Of a stretch of 46,023 nucleotides of DNA, positions 19,665-28,088 are shown piece by piece. A program made the position numbers and the translations under genes. Below the pieces are notes generated by a model that saw only the letters and a list, made by a program, of their open reading frames with translations, searched no databases and was not told the origin of the DNA. Where the stretch lies: contig JAJEIA010000021.1 of the NCBI GenBank assembly GCA_022823505.1, positions 1 through 46,023 on the forward strand, written 5' to 3'. Positions within the stretch are counted from its first letter, which is position 1, and every line of letters begins with the position of its first letter. The stretch comes from Dehalococcoidia bacterium (lineage in GTDB: Bacteria > Chloroflexota > Dehalococcoidia > Lucifugimonadales > UBA3495).

Positions 19665-20424
19665 CGCCAGAAGTGCTTTGCAGAATACGCCAGCGTCGGC
19701 ATTCGAACTGTACGAACGCCGGCCCGGCTATTTTCAATTGATATTACCTGTCTACCACGAAGACGGCGATATGGTTGATATTTTCGTGGTGGAAAGTCCC
19801 CGCGGCGGGGAATACATTCGCCTTTGTGATTTCGGAATGGGCCTGATGCGCCTGTCCTACACCTATGAAGTGAACTCCGATGCGCGTCGCCGGATATTCG
19901 ATAGCATCATCGTCAATTGCGGCGTACAAATTGATGAAGGTAGTCTTTATCTGGATACGCCAACTGAACGGGTGTACGAAGGGATCATGCAGTTTGCCGG
20001 CTGCGTTCAAAAAATTTGCAATATGCGATATTGGAGTAGAGAGACCGTCAGAAGCGCGTTTTACGAAGACTTGGAAAATTGCGTCTATACGGACTTTGCT
20101 CGATTCGAACCTCAGCCCGATCTGTTCCCCCTAGCAGACTACCCCAGCGGCGTTGACTGGACTTTGAGACACGATAACCGGGATTTTTACGTGTTCGGCG
20201 TCCGGGGCAACGATAAGGCGAAGAATGTAGCGATCTCACTTCTGGAATTTCAAAAGGCGCAGTTGCCGTTCATCAGCTTGGTTGTCCACGAAGATATCGA
20301 GGAGCTAGGTCGCCGCGAACGTTTGTACATCACGAGGAACGCGGACACGCAGTATCCTGTCCTCCGAGATTTTCAAGAAAAAGCCGCAAGTGATATTCTC
20401 CGGTTCGCCGGCACTATGGCCTGA
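19651..20424 (+). CDS. DUF1828-like protein, second gene of the cassette
   Basis: A 257-residue protein. The first part (about 1-125) matches the DUF1828 pattern: YFQLILPVYHEDGDMVDIFVVE, then YIRLCDFGMGLMRLSY, then a segment ending in EGIMQFAGCVQKI. The second half (about 150-250: VDWTLRHDNRDFYVFGVRGNDKAKNVAISLLEFQ) resembles the accompanying DUF1829-like domain. These pairs occur sporadically on mobile islands. It starts inside the 3' end of the upstream gene and is AT-richer than the surrounding genes. No catalytic motif is recognised. Confidence 0.75.
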   Translation: MDIRSARSALQNTPASAFELYERRPGYFQLILPVYHEDGDMVDIFVVESPRGGEYIRLCDFGMGLMRLSYTYEVNSDARRRIFDSIIVNCGVQIDEGSLYLDTPTERVYEGIMQFAGCVQKICNMRYWSRETVRSAFYEDLENCVYTDFARFEPQPDLFPLADYPSGVDWTLRHDNRDFYVFGVRGNDKAKNVAISLLEFQKAQLPFISLVVHEDIEELGRRERLYITRNADTQYPVLRDFQEKAASDILRFAGTMA

Positions 20425-20467
20425 ATTGGACGTCAATTAGCAGCCGTGCAGGCGCGGTTAGGAACGC

Positions 20468-21448
20468 TTACCCCAGCGCCTCCGCGTTGGCGCAGGCTTC
20501 CATCGGCTCGCCTTTGAGGCCGGCTACCAAATTGCGCGCCGCCAGTTTCATGGTGTTCAGCCGGGTGGGCAGTGCCGCGCTGCCGATGTGCGGCGTGATG
20601 ATCAGGTTGTCCAGCGTGAGCAGCGGGTCATCCAGCGGTATGGGCTCCGGCGCGGTCACGTCCAGGGCGGCCCGCGCGATCTGCTCGTCGCGCAGCGCCT
20701 CGTACAGGGCCACCGGATCCACCACAGGCCCCCGGGACACGTTGATGAGGATGGCCGTGGGTTTCATCATGGCCAACTGCGGCCCGCTGATCAGGTGATG
20801 CGTTTGCGGGGTCAGGGGCACGCTGAGCACCACAAAATCAGCCTGCGCCAGCAGGTCCGTGAACTCGGCATAACGCAACCCGTACTCGGCCTCGGCGTCG
20901 GGGTAACGGGTCCGCGAGTGGTAGACGATGTCCATGTCGAACCCGCGGGCGCGCTTGGCGATCTCCCGACCGATTTGGCCCAACCCCACGATCCCCAGGC
21001 AGGCCTCGTGCACATCCTGCCCCAGCCAGTGGGTGGGGTGAAACTGGATCTGCCAGCCGCCGCCGCGCAGCCAGCGCTCGCTCTCGGACGTGCGCCGGGC
21101 CGCGCCAAGCAGCAACGCCATCGCCAGGTCGGCGGTGGACTTGGCCAACACTCCCGGGGTGTAACCCACCGGAATCCGGCGGCGCGTCGCCTCGGCTACG
21201 TCGACGTTGTCGAGGCCTACGGCCAACTGGCTGATCACCCTCAGGTTGGGCGCCGCGTCCAGAAAATCGGCATCCACGCGGTCCATGATGGTGGTGAGGA
21301 TGCCGTCGGCGTCTCCGGAATGGCGACGCAGCTCTTCCACTGATGGGGGCGTTTCCTCTGGCCACACGGTCACGTCGGCGACCTCCCGGATGATGTCCAA
21401 CGCCTCGGAGAGCAGGGTACGGGTTACAAATGCGCGAGGGGTCGACAT
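20468..21448 (-). CDS. D-isomer 2-hydroxyacid dehydrogenase (glyoxylate/hydroxypyruvate reductase type)
   Basis: NAD(P)-dependent reduction of 2-oxo acids such as glyoxylate or hydroxypyruvate. The 326-aa protein has the GLGQIGREIAKRARGFDMDIVYHSR Rossmann segment in two parts (about 152-175), ATAILINVSRGPVVD, ALDVTAPEPIPLDDPLL and the catalytic His in ITPHIGSAALPTR; the R and E of the triad are in NVSRGP and TAPEP. Family membership is certain; the physiological substrate is not. It stands between the AT-rich cassette (+) and a small hypothetical gene on the same strand. Confidence 0.93.
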   Translation of the reverse strand: MSTPRAFVTRTLLSEALDIIREVADVTVWPEETPPSVEELRRHSGDADGILTTIMDRVDADFLDAAPNLRVISQLAVGLDNVDVAEATRRRIPVGYTPGVLAKSTADLAMALLLGAARRTSESERWLRGGGWQIQFHPTHWLGQDVHEACLGIVGLGQIGREIAKRARGFDMDIVYHSRTRYPDAEAEYGLRYAEFTDLLAQADFVVLSVPLTPQTHHLISGPQLAMMKPTAILINVSRGPVVDPVALYEALRDEQIARAALDVTAPEPIPLDDPLLTLDNLIITPHIGSAALPTRLNTMKLAARNLVAGLKGEPMEACANAEALG

Positions 21449-21573
21449 GGCAACTCACCGCCGAATGAAATAACGACGCCGGCACGGGACGCCGTCTGAT
21501 CGATTGTAGTGGGGCGGGATACTCGTTGCCAGTAGTACGCCGGCAGTGGTTTGGCCAGATGTTCGACCGACAG

Positions 21574-21604
21574 AAAAAGGGCCGCCGCATTGCTGCGGCG
21601 ACCC
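21574..21604 (-). terminator. Intrinsic terminator of the 96-aa gene
   Basis: On the minus strand GGG, one mismatch and CGCCGCA/TGCGGCG (7 bp, 4-nt loop) form a stem that ends in five T (21578-21574). It lies 60 nt after the stop of the gene at 21664-21954. Confidence 0.8.
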
Positions 21605-21663
21605 CTGCCAGCTGTCAGGCAGCGCCGGGAGGGCAGCGCCACCGTTTCCTGGGTGGTGTCTGG

Positions 21664-21954
21664 CTAGGCCAGCTTGGTGAAACCGTCGCGGTAGCCGCGG
21701 GTCTCGGCGATCTCGCGCTCCAGACGCGCCTGTTCGGTCATACCAGGGCCGGCCACGACGTTCCAGAGGGCGACGAAGCTCGCGAGGATGGTCGCCTGGA
21801 CGGTCGGCTTGCGGGCGGGTTCCCACTGCTCGAGTAGCTCGGCGGGGGGTTCCGGGATCGCGGAAACGTCGACGGCGGCGGGCACAGCGGGCGCCTCGGC
21901 GGTTTCGGCAACCGTGGATTTGACTTCGGTTTCAGGATTGATTGCGGTAACCAT
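21664..21954 (-). CDS. Small protein of unknown function
   Basis: A 96-residue protein. The N-terminal half is an acidic Ala/Pro/Val/Glu-rich disordered region; the second half (LLEQWEPARKPTVQATILASFVALWNVVAGPGM) may contain one amphipathic or short hydrophobic helix and ends with ETRGYRDGFTKLA. ATG 21954 has GAGGAGGA eight bases upstream, a good promoter lies at 22004-22032 and a terminator follows, so it is a real, well-expressed single gene. I do not recognise a family. Confidence 0.75.
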   Translation of the reverse strand: MVTAINPETEVKSTVAETAEAPAVPAAVDVSAIPEPPAELLEQWEPARKPTVQATILASFVALWNVVAGPGMTEQARLEREIAETRGYRDGFTKLA

Positions 21955-22003
21955 TCGATTCCTCCTCTCGACTAATAGTTATAGCCGGTGTTCATTTGAA
22001 TTT

Positions 22004-22032
22004 ATGATACGCGATCCGCTTTATTCCGTCAA
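22004..22032 (-). promoter_or_regulatory. Sigma-70 type promoter for the 96-aa gene
   Basis: On the minus strand TTGACG (22032-22027) and TATCAT (22009-22004) are 17 bp apart, about 50 nt before the ATG at 21954. The flanks are AT-rich compared with the region. Confidence 0.7.
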
Positions 22033-22072
22033 CGGATATTGTGTGATAAATTGTATAAAAATTGTGAATGTA

Positions 22073-22099
22073 TGAGGGCAGGTTGTGAACCCGCCCTCA
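22073..22099. terminator. Hairpin of the GGGCGGGTT family
   Basis: TGAGGGC (22073-22079) pairs with GCCCTCA (22093-22099) and GGTT (22081-22084) with AACC (22088-22091), with one A-C mismatch and loop GTG. It follows the FAD-oxidase gene stop by about 30 nt on the minus strand and probably terminates it. Related hairpins are at 14869 and 45445. Confidence 0.65.
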
Positions 22100-22129
22100 G
22101 CAATGGCCAGGATCCCGCCGTCGATTGCG

Positions 22130-23536
22130 CTACAGCGTCAATTTGCCCGGGTTCATGATGCCCGCCGGATCCAGCGCCCGTTTGATGTCGAGCAGCGCAT
22201 CCCGGTTTACCCCCAGCTCGCGGCCCAACAGATGGTTCAGCTTGATGCCGACGCCATGGCAGTATTCCATGATCCCGCCCATGTCCTGCGCCAGCGTCAG
22301 CACCTCATCCACCCCGGCGGCCAGGTTGGCGCGCACGTGGGGATCATAGCCGTCGCGACCCACCACCCGGCGGTCGCCGTCGGGCACCACCAGCATCGAG
22401 AAGAATTCCGGTCGGCTCCACAGGCAATATTCGACCACCTTGATCTTCCGGGCCTCCAGCATCCGATCGGCGCGGCGCCGGTACTCCAGCACCAGGTCCG
22501 CCGGCAGGCTCATGTGAAGGTAGTCAAAGGTGCGGCCCCACTGCCTCTGCCACCGTTCCTCGCGAGGGCGTCCCAGCGCCGTTTGCCGGTAGTTCAGAGC
22601 GGAGTCGTGACGGTGTTTCCAGTAGGACAGGGTCGGCTCCGGGCCCGCGTTCCACCCGCCGGCAGCATCGCACACGGACATGGTGCGGCGCATCGCGGCG
22701 TCAACGCCTTCCCGGTAGCCCTCGAAAAGAAGGTGCAGCAGGACGCCCTCGCTGTCCTCGGTCAGGTCCAGCAGCGTGGGGCGGATGCCCAGCGCCGCAA
22801 TTTCGGACACGGCTCCGAAACCCGCCTCGAAATCAGCGAATTCCACGGTCGCGAATTCGGCCGCCTCCGGTTTGCGAAATACGCGCAGGGTCGCCCGGGT
22901 GATCACACCGAAGGTGCCCTCGCTGCCAATGAACAGGTGGTTCAAATTCGGGCCCGAGGACTGCTTGGGTACGGGACGAGTCTCGATGATGCGCCCGTCG
23001 GGAAGGACCACCTGGAGGGCCACCACCTGGTCTCCCATCGGGCCAAAGGCAGCCGCACGGTAGCCCACGCCGTTGGTGGAGATGGTGCCGGCCACGCTGG
23101 CGATGGGAACGCTGTAGGGGTCATGGCCAGGCATCAGCCCGTGGGGCTCCAGCGCGTCGTACAGGTCCTGCAGGATCACCCCGGGCTCCGCCTCGGCCGT
23201 TTGCGAAACCGGGTCGATGCGGACCACCCGGTTGAGCCGCCCGAGGTCCAGTATGATGCCGCCACGCACGGGCAAAATTCCGCCCATCACGCCGGTGCCG
23301 CCGCCGTACGGGATTACGGGAACTCCCAGGCGCTGGGCCATGGCGACGACCTGGGAAACCTGTTCCGTGTTCGCCGGCCGCACGACGATGTCGGCCAGGC
23401 GGTCGAAAGCGGCGTCGGCGTAATAGGCGCGATACGGCGTCAGGGCGTCGGCCGAGTAGCGGTCGAGCTCACCCGGTCCGGTCAGGACGTTTTCAAGGCC
23501 GACGATCCCTGACAGGCTAACAGTCAGATCATCCAT
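22130..23536 (-). CDS. FAD-linked oxidase (GlcD/D-lactate dehydrogenase type)
   Basis: A flavoprotein oxidising a 2-hydroxy acid such as glycolate or D-lactate. From ATG 23536 the protein has 468 aa, normal for GlcD. It shows the PCMH FAD-binding fold (IVVRPANTEQVSQVVAMAQ, VIPYGGGTGVMGG, VSQTAEAEPGVILQDL, GTISTNGVGYRAAAFGPMG) and the C-terminal FAD-oxidase domain ending RALDPAGIMNPGKL. A GTG at 23581 would add 15 residues. No iron-sulphur partner gene is adjacent. The hydroxyacid dehydrogenase at 20468 works on related substrates, but a joint pathway is only inference. Confidence 0.93.
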   Translation of the reverse strand: MDDLTVSLSGIVGLENVLTGPGELDRYSADALTPYRAYYADAAFDRLADIVVRPANTEQVSQVVAMAQRLGVPVIPYGGGTGVMGGILPVRGGIILDLGRLNRVVRIDPVSQTAEAEPGVILQDLYDALEPHGLMPGHDPYSVPIASVAGTISTNGVGYRAAAFGPMGDQVVALQVVLPDGRIIETRPVPKQSSGPNLNHLFIGSEGTFGVITRATLRVFRKPEAAEFATVEFADFEAGFGAVSEIAALGIRPTLLDLTEDSEGVLLHLLFEGYREGVDAAMRRTMSVCDAAGGWNAGPEPTLSYWKHRHDSALNYRQTALGRPREERWQRQWGRTFDYLHMSLPADLVLEYRRRADRMLEARKIKVVEYCLWSRPEFFSMLVVPDGDRRVVGRDGYDPHVRANLAAGVDEVLTLAQDMGGIMEYCHGVGIKLNHLLGRELGVNRDALLDIKRALDPAGIMNPGKLTL

Positions 23537-23629
23537 CGCCGAGCCATCCCGGTCAGGCGTTGTCGGATGCGGGTCGGCCACGGGTGATGAGGCAGTGAAT
23601 TGGGACGGCGTTGGGTTGGCGAGAGGCGT

Positions 23630-23977
23630 TTATAGCGGACCGCGGAACATCGCCTGGCCAGTTTCGTCGTGGCCATGATTGGCCAGAGCTATCAACAACT
23701 GCTCGTGGTTGCGTCGCATCTCCTCGCGCATCTCGCGCATCTCAGCTCGCATTTCCTCGCGCATCTCGCGCATCTCAGCGCGTAGTTCTTCCCGCGTTTC
23801 GCGAATTTCCTGCCGCGTTTCAGCCAGACTTTCTTCCAGCCGATCAACGCGGTAGGAAAGGTGGTCAACTCGGCTGCTGAGCTTCCAAATCCATAGCAAC
23901 CCGCCACCGCCCAGCAGAATCAGGGTTAGAGTGAGGCCGGCTATGCTTGCAATAGCTGTGATGGTCGCTGCGTCCAT
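23630..23977 (-). CDS. Membrane-anchored coiled-coil protein
   Basis: A 115-residue protein with one N-terminal membrane helix (about residues 4-30, IASIAGLTLTLILLGGGGLL) followed by a long charged coiled coil (about 35-95). The coil contains a direct repeat (EMREMREEMR twice) encoded by a near-perfect 33-bp tandem repeat. Function unknown. It lies 20 nt after cysS on the same strand and may be in that transcript. ATG 23977 puts the membrane helix at the N-terminus; an upstream start would add 14 residues. Confidence 0.75.
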   Translation of the reverse strand: MDAATITAIASIAGLTLTLILLGGGGLLWIWKLSSRVDHLSYRVDRLEESLAETRQEIRETREELRAEMREMREEMRAEMREMREEMRRNHEQLLIALANHGHDETGQAMFRGPL

Positions 23978-23997
23978 CGGGGTTCGCCTTGTTGGAA

Positions 23998-25368
23998 CTA
24001 TTGGCTTTGCCGCTGCCACTGAGTGCCCTGGGGACCGTCTTCCAGGGTCACGCCCTGCTCGGCCAAGCCATCCCGGATCTGGTCCGCGAGGGCGAACTGG
24101 CGGGCGCCCCGCAGTTCGGTGCGAATCGACACCAGTAGGTCGATAAAGGGGGCCGCGGCGAGGTCGGCGTTCGGAGACGAGCGATCCTCGAATGTCAGGC
24201 CCAACACGCCTCCCAGCTCGCGGAGGGCGGCCTGACCGGAATCGATACTCTGCCCGGCGTCGCGGCCGCGGTTGATGTCACGCGCCAGGTCAAACAGGGC
24301 CGCCACCGCCTGCGGGGTATTCAGGTCGTCGTCCATGGCTGCCGCGAACCTGGCGCGGTGGGTTTCCGCTTCAACCTCGGGGCCAGACCCGTTGCCCGGG
24401 ATGAGGGCCCGCCGGACGCGTTCCAAGCTCCGCTCCACCGCCGCCGCGCCCTCGTCGCTGTAGGCCAGGGGACTGCGGTAGTGACTGCTCAGGAAGTACA
24501 GGCGGATGGCGTCGGGACTGTAGCGCTCCAGGGCCTCCACCACCGACACCAGGTTGCCCAGCGATTTGCTCATCTTGTCGGAGCCCAGTTGCAGGAGGCC
24601 ATTGTGCATCCAGTAACGGGAGAAGGGCTTGGCTCCGGTGTAGCACTCGCTCTGGGCGATTTCGTTTTCGTGATGCGGGAACACCAGGTCCTGTCCGCCG
24701 CCGTGGATGTCCAACTGCTCGCCGAGATATTCCAGCGACATGGCGGTGCACTCGATGTGCCATCCGGGCCGGCCTGGTCCCCAGGGGCTGTCCCACGAGG
24801 GCTCGCCGGGCTTGGCACTCTTCCACAGGACGAAATCCATGGGATGCTCTTTGTTCTCATCCACCTGGATGCGTGCGCCGGCAATCATGCTGTCCAGCGT
24901 GCGGTGGCTGAGCTTGCCGTAGTCGTCCTTGCTGGTCACGCGAAAATAGACGTCGCCGGCGGCGGGATACGCGTGCCCACGATCGATCAGGCCGGCTATC
25001 GCGTCGATGATCCGCGGGATCTCGCGCGTGGCGCGGGGGTATTCGGAAGCCCGCTGGATGTTCAGGGCATCCATCGTATGGAAGTAGTCGCCGATGAATT
25101 CGTCGACCAGTTCATCCTCGGAGACGCCGGATTCCTGCGCCCGCTGGATTATCTTGTCGTCGATGTCGGTGAAATTCTGGACGTGGCGAACCTCGTAACC
25201 CTTGTGCTCCAGGTATCGCCGCAGGGTGTCAAAGACCACGTAACTCAGCGCATGCCCGACGTGGGTGGAGGAGTACGGGGTGACTCCGCACACGTACATC
25301 TTGACGAGGTTGCCGTCGGAGGGAACGAACTCCTCGACCTGTCCGCTCAGGGTGTTATAGAGCTTCAT
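23998..25368 (-). CDS. cysS: Cysteinyl-tRNA synthetase
   Basis: Charges tRNA-Cys with cysteine in the cytoplasm. The 456-aa class I enzyme has zinc ligand C27 (YVCGVTPY), the HIGH-type motif HVGH (36-39), NFTDIDDKII, GWHIECTAMSLEYLG and HGGGQDLVFPHHENEIAQSE (further zinc and active-site segments), the KMSKS motif (DKMSKSLGN) and the C-terminal DALR-type helical domain. The N-terminus MKLYNTLSGQVE is standard. It is part of a minus-strand cluster with ispD and ispF. Confidence 0.97.
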   Translation of the reverse strand: MKLYNTLSGQVEEFVPSDGNLVKMYVCGVTPYSSTHVGHALSYVVFDTLRRYLEHKGYEVRHVQNFTDIDDKIIQRAQESGVSEDELVDEFIGDYFHTMDALNIQRASEYPRATREIPRIIDAIAGLIDRGHAYPAAGDVYFRVTSKDDYGKLSHRTLDSMIAGARIQVDENKEHPMDFVLWKSAKPGEPSWDSPWGPGRPGWHIECTAMSLEYLGEQLDIHGGGQDLVFPHHENEIAQSECYTGAKPFSRYWMHNGLLQLGSDKMSKSLGNLVSVVEALERYSPDAIRLYFLSSHYRSPLAYSDEGAAAVERSLERVRRALIPGNGSGPEVEAETHRARFAAAMDDDLNTPQAVAALFDLARDINRGRDAGQSIDSGQAALRELGGVLGLTFEDRSSPNADLAAAPFIDLLVSIRTELRGARQFALADQIRDGLAEQGVTLEDGPQGTQWQRQSQ

Positions 25369-25419
25369 ACTAAACTGGATGGGTGACGGCGCTTGTGACC
25401 GTGAGAATGTCGTTTGGCA

Positions 25420-25911
25420 TCAGGGCCTGCACAGCAGCGCCGCGGCGATGGCCGCGATACCTTCCTCCCGACCCGTGAATCCCAGGTAGTCAGTGGTGGT
25501 GGCTTTCACGCTGACCTGCGACTGTTCCAACGACAGGGCTGTGGCAATGTTCTGGCGCATCAGCGGCACGTGGGACGAAAGCCGGGGACGTTGCGCCAGC
25601 ATTGTAGCATCAACGTTGGCGATGCACCAACCGCCCCCCGCGAGTACACCGGCGGTGCGTTCCAGCAGCAGCAGGCTGCTGATGCCGGCTAACGACGGGT
25701 CCCCGGGCGGAAAGTGCATTCCTATGTCACCGGCGCCGGCGGCGCCGAGCAGGGCATCGATTATGGCGTGGCTCAGCACGTCGCCATCGCTGTGGCCGGC
25801 CAGGCCGGTGGGGTGCGGAATCGTCACGCCGCCGAGCACCAGTGCCCTCCCGGAGGCAAGGGCATGGGCATCGGCGCCGGTCCCTACTCGATACGGCACC
25901 GCACGACTCAC
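25420..25911 (-). CDS. ispF: 2-C-methyl-D-erythritol 2,4-cyclodiphosphate synthase
   Basis: Fifth enzyme of the MEP isoprenoid pathway, forming the cyclic diphosphate. The 163-aa protein has the metal motif D14-A-H16, AGHSDGDVLSHAIIDALLGAAGAGDIGMHFPP, and the C-terminal VKATTTDYLGFTGREEGIA, all standard for IspF. It lies 51 nt before cysS and is separated from ispD by a small membrane protein gene on the same strand. Confidence 0.96.
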   Translation of the reverse strand: MSRAVPYRVGTGADAHALASGRALVLGGVTIPHPTGLAGHSDGDVLSHAIIDALLGAAGAGDIGMHFPPGDPSLAGISSLLLLERTAGVLAGGGWCIANVDATMLAQRPRLSSHVPLMRQNIATALSLEQSQVSVKATTTDYLGFTGREEGIAAIAAALLCRP

Positions 25912-25939
25912 TGGCGCAGCCCGCTGCCCGGGGCCGGCG

Positions 25940-26386
25940 CTACGCTCGCTCGATGGACTTGAGCACCCGGTGCGCGTGCTCGATGTCGTTCAACGGACCG
26001 GCGTATACGATGATCGGCGCATAGCCGATCACAATCGCGGCGAGGAACGCCAGGGCGGACCCGGAGGCGACAAAGTCGGCGTTGGTGGGTTCGTCGCCGA
26101 TTCTGAGCTGAGAGTAGAGAGCGTCGCTTTGAGCCGCTATGAAACCGGGCGCCGGCATGTCCATGTGCGCGATCAGAAGCATCACCAATGGCGCCACGCA
26201 GATCAGCGCCAGGATGGACCAGATGATGACCCATGCCAGGAACATATTCCGCTCGGTGTTCACCTTCGAGCGCAAATTTTCCAGCCGGCCCGGTGCTACC
26301 GCCATGTCCAGCCGGTCGGCGCTCACCCGCAGGAATTGAGCATATTCCCGGTAACGGGAGCGACGGTTGACGGTACTGGCAACCAT
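25940..26386 (-). CDS. Small membrane protein of unknown function
   Basis: A 148-residue protein with two probable membrane helices (about residues 50-72, AWVIIWSILALICVAPLVML, and 108-128, ALAFLAAIVIGYAPIIVYAG) and basic N-terminal and acidic/basic C-terminal tails. No family recognised. It sits between ispD and ispF, 28 nt from ispF, so it is probably co-transcribed with them. Confidence 0.7.
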   Translation of the reverse strand: MVASTVNRRSRYREYAQFLRVSADRLDMAVAPGRLENLRSKVNTERNMFLAWVIIWSILALICVAPLVMLLIAHMDMPAPGFIAAQSDALYSQLRIGDEPTNADFVASGSALAFLAAIVIGYAPIIVYAGPLNDIEHAHRVLKSIERA

Positions 26387-26542
26387 TCTGATCCTCCGCT
26401 TGTCGAAACCATTTGTCCAAACGCGCGAATTTTACTACCACCTGCACGCGCCTATGCGTGACCATGGACGACGTTAAACATCGTATGCATACCAGTTGTG
26501 ATGTTGCAAGCGGACTCGTATGCCGTTTGCAGCAGTTTCGAC

Positions 26543-27241
26543 TTAACGCCGGTCCAACAGCAACCACGCCACATCTAGGTCTTCGGGAGTGGTCACCTTG
26601 ATATTATTGTAATCGCCCCGGAAAACCGTGACCCGCCGGCCCGCAGCCTCGACCATGGCCGCGTCGTCAGTGTATTCGACCTTCGCGGCGCGATGAGCAT
26701 CCAGCAGGGTCCGGTATTCGAAAGCCTGCGGAGTTTGCGCGGCCCACAGGGTGGCGCGGTCGGGCGTATCCGCAATCACCTGCCCGTCGCCCACCACTTT
26801 GATCGTGTCCTTGACCGGCACTGCCGCGATGGCGGCTCGCGACTCCCTGACTTCGTCGAGAGCACGACCCAGTATTTCCGCCGTGACGCACGGGCGGGCT
26901 CCGTCGTGAATGGCCACCCAGCGGCGGTCGCCCATTGCCAGCAACCCGGCGAAAACCGAGTCCTGCCGGCGGGCCCCTCCGGCGCATACCGCAGCGATCT
27001 TGGGAATATCCAGGTCTCGCACGATCGCCTCGCCGTCGGACACCGCATCGGCGGCAACCACCAGCACAATGCGGTCCACCGCGTCCGACGCGGCGATGCG
27101 CCGAAGCGTATGACCGATCAGGGGAGTTCCGAGGACGTCGACGAAGGTCTTGTCGGTCCCGCCCATGCGAGAACTGCGTCCGGCGGCAACCACCACCACG
27201 CCCAACAATTCATCGGCCGTCTCGCGTCTGGCGGTGTTCAA
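26543..27241 (-). CDS. ispD: 2-C-methyl-D-erythritol 4-phosphate cytidylyltransferase
   Basis: MEP pathway enzyme joining CTP to methylerythritol phosphate. The 232-aa protein has the nucleotide-binding VVVAAGRSSRMGGTDKTF, AIHDGARPCV, VPVKDTIKVV, and YTDDAAMVEAAGRRVTV, typical of IspD. It is 156 bp upstream of the small membrane protein gene and about 630 bp from ispF, so the MEP genes are clustered. It is divergent from the OsmC-like selenoprotein gene. Confidence 0.96.
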   Translation of the reverse strand: MNTARRETADELLGVVVVAAGRSSRMGGTDKTFVDVLGTPLIGHTLRRIAASDAVDRIVLVVAADAVSDGEAIVRDLDIPKIAAVCAGGARRQDSVFAGLLAMGDRRWVAIHDGARPCVTAEILGRALDEVRESRAAIAAVPVKDTIKVVGDGQVIADTPDRATLWAAQTPQAFEYRTLLDAHRAAKVEYTDDAAMVEAAGRRVTVFRGDYNNIKVTTPEDLDVAWLLLDRR

Positions 27242-27368
27242 TTATCGTTCGCCTAAAATTTTGCGCGCTTGGCGTTCCAGCCCCGCATAGTTTATGATTT
27301 ACCCGATCTCAGGATCAATATCATCCTGGTCAAAAATTCGCGGAGCGCGTTGCGCCAGAGGGGGCATG

Positions 27369-27824
27369 ATGGCATTGGAAATGGCCTATCACGTGGAAAC
27401 GTACAGCTCGGGAACCCACGGCAGAGCGATCTGCAACGCCCGCACCCATCACTGGGTGGCCGATGACGGCGGCGGCGATGCCGTCGGAGCCGGGGAACTG
27501 TTCCTCTCCGGCATTACCGCATGCGCCGTGAACATGGTGGAACGCATCGCGCTGACCGATGACGCTCCGGTGGATTTCATGGAAGTCACCGCCGAAGCCT
27601 TCCGGGATCCGGACTCAACTCCCGGCGACGTGAGCCTCTACGCCGACGTGCGTATTCACTTCAAGATCTGGGGCGTGGACGACGACCAGGGCAACTACCT
27701 GGTGGACACCTGGAAAAAGCGTTGACCGCTTTATGGTTCGGTCGCCGTGGCGACCCCCAGCACCTCCGTCACCGCCGAGTTCGTCGGCGAGCCTCGCCCG
27801 AAGCACGCCACCCGCGCCGCCTAA
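27369..27824 (+). CDS. OsmC-like protein, predicted selenoprotein (Sec at in-frame TGA 27723-27725)
   Basis: Reading through TGA at 27723 gives a 151-residue OsmC/Ohr-superfamily protein, the normal family length; stopping there gives only 118. Upstream is YHVETYSSGTHGRAICNARTHHW and LFLSGITACAVNMVER with the conserved first redox Cys (C52). Downstream, in the same frame, is PLYGSVAVATPSTSVTAEFVG, matching the family end where members usually read CPLYG or CPVYG. The TGA therefore takes the place of the second redox Cys (U119). OsmC/Ohr proteins reduce organic hydroperoxides with this Cys pair. A SECIS-like hairpin starts 14 nt after the TGA. ATG 27369 is preferred over the adjacent 27366 for spacing to AGAGGGGG. 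Confidence 0.9.
27723..27755 (+). promoter_or_regulatory. Candidate bacterial SECIS, OsmC-like gene
   Basis: GGTCGC (27740-27745) pairs with GCGACC (27750-27755) around loop CGTG. The loop starts 21 nt after the TGA at 27723-27725, and G is its second base, as the bacterial SECIS pattern asks. Folded by eye only. Confidence 0.7.
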
Positions 27825-27911
27825 CCCCCGGCACATCGCACGCCGCTTGACGGCGAAACCTGTGCCCCCGTCCCAAAGGCGTCATCCCGCTTAGCGACGG
27901 GGGCGGCCGGA

Positions 27912-27936
27912 TGCGACGCCCGGACCGGGCGTCGCA
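27912..27936. terminator. Strong hairpin after the OsmC-like gene
   Basis: An 11-bp perfect stem (TGCGACGCCCG 27912-27922 with CGGGCGTCGCA 27926-27936), loop GAC, lies 88 nt after the OsmC-like stop and before the antiporter gene. A second dyad (GCCCCCGTC / GACGGGGGC) is just upstream at about 27861-27902. No T-tract follows. Confidence 0.55.
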
Positions 27937-28088
27937 GCGATAAACGTCAATATTGGCGCTTCTCCGGTCGGGATATTGGATTCCGGTCCCCAGCGGAGCG
28001 CGCGGAAGTTACACCGTTTCCCGGGAGATCCAAGATAGAGTTCCTGCTAGCCATATTTGCGGCCGGACTGTCCGACGCATCAGCCGGA

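Noticed and set aside
25369..25420. T-box or other riboswitch before cysS
   Set aside because: The gap to ispF is about 50 nt, too short for a T-box, and no conserved motif is seen.
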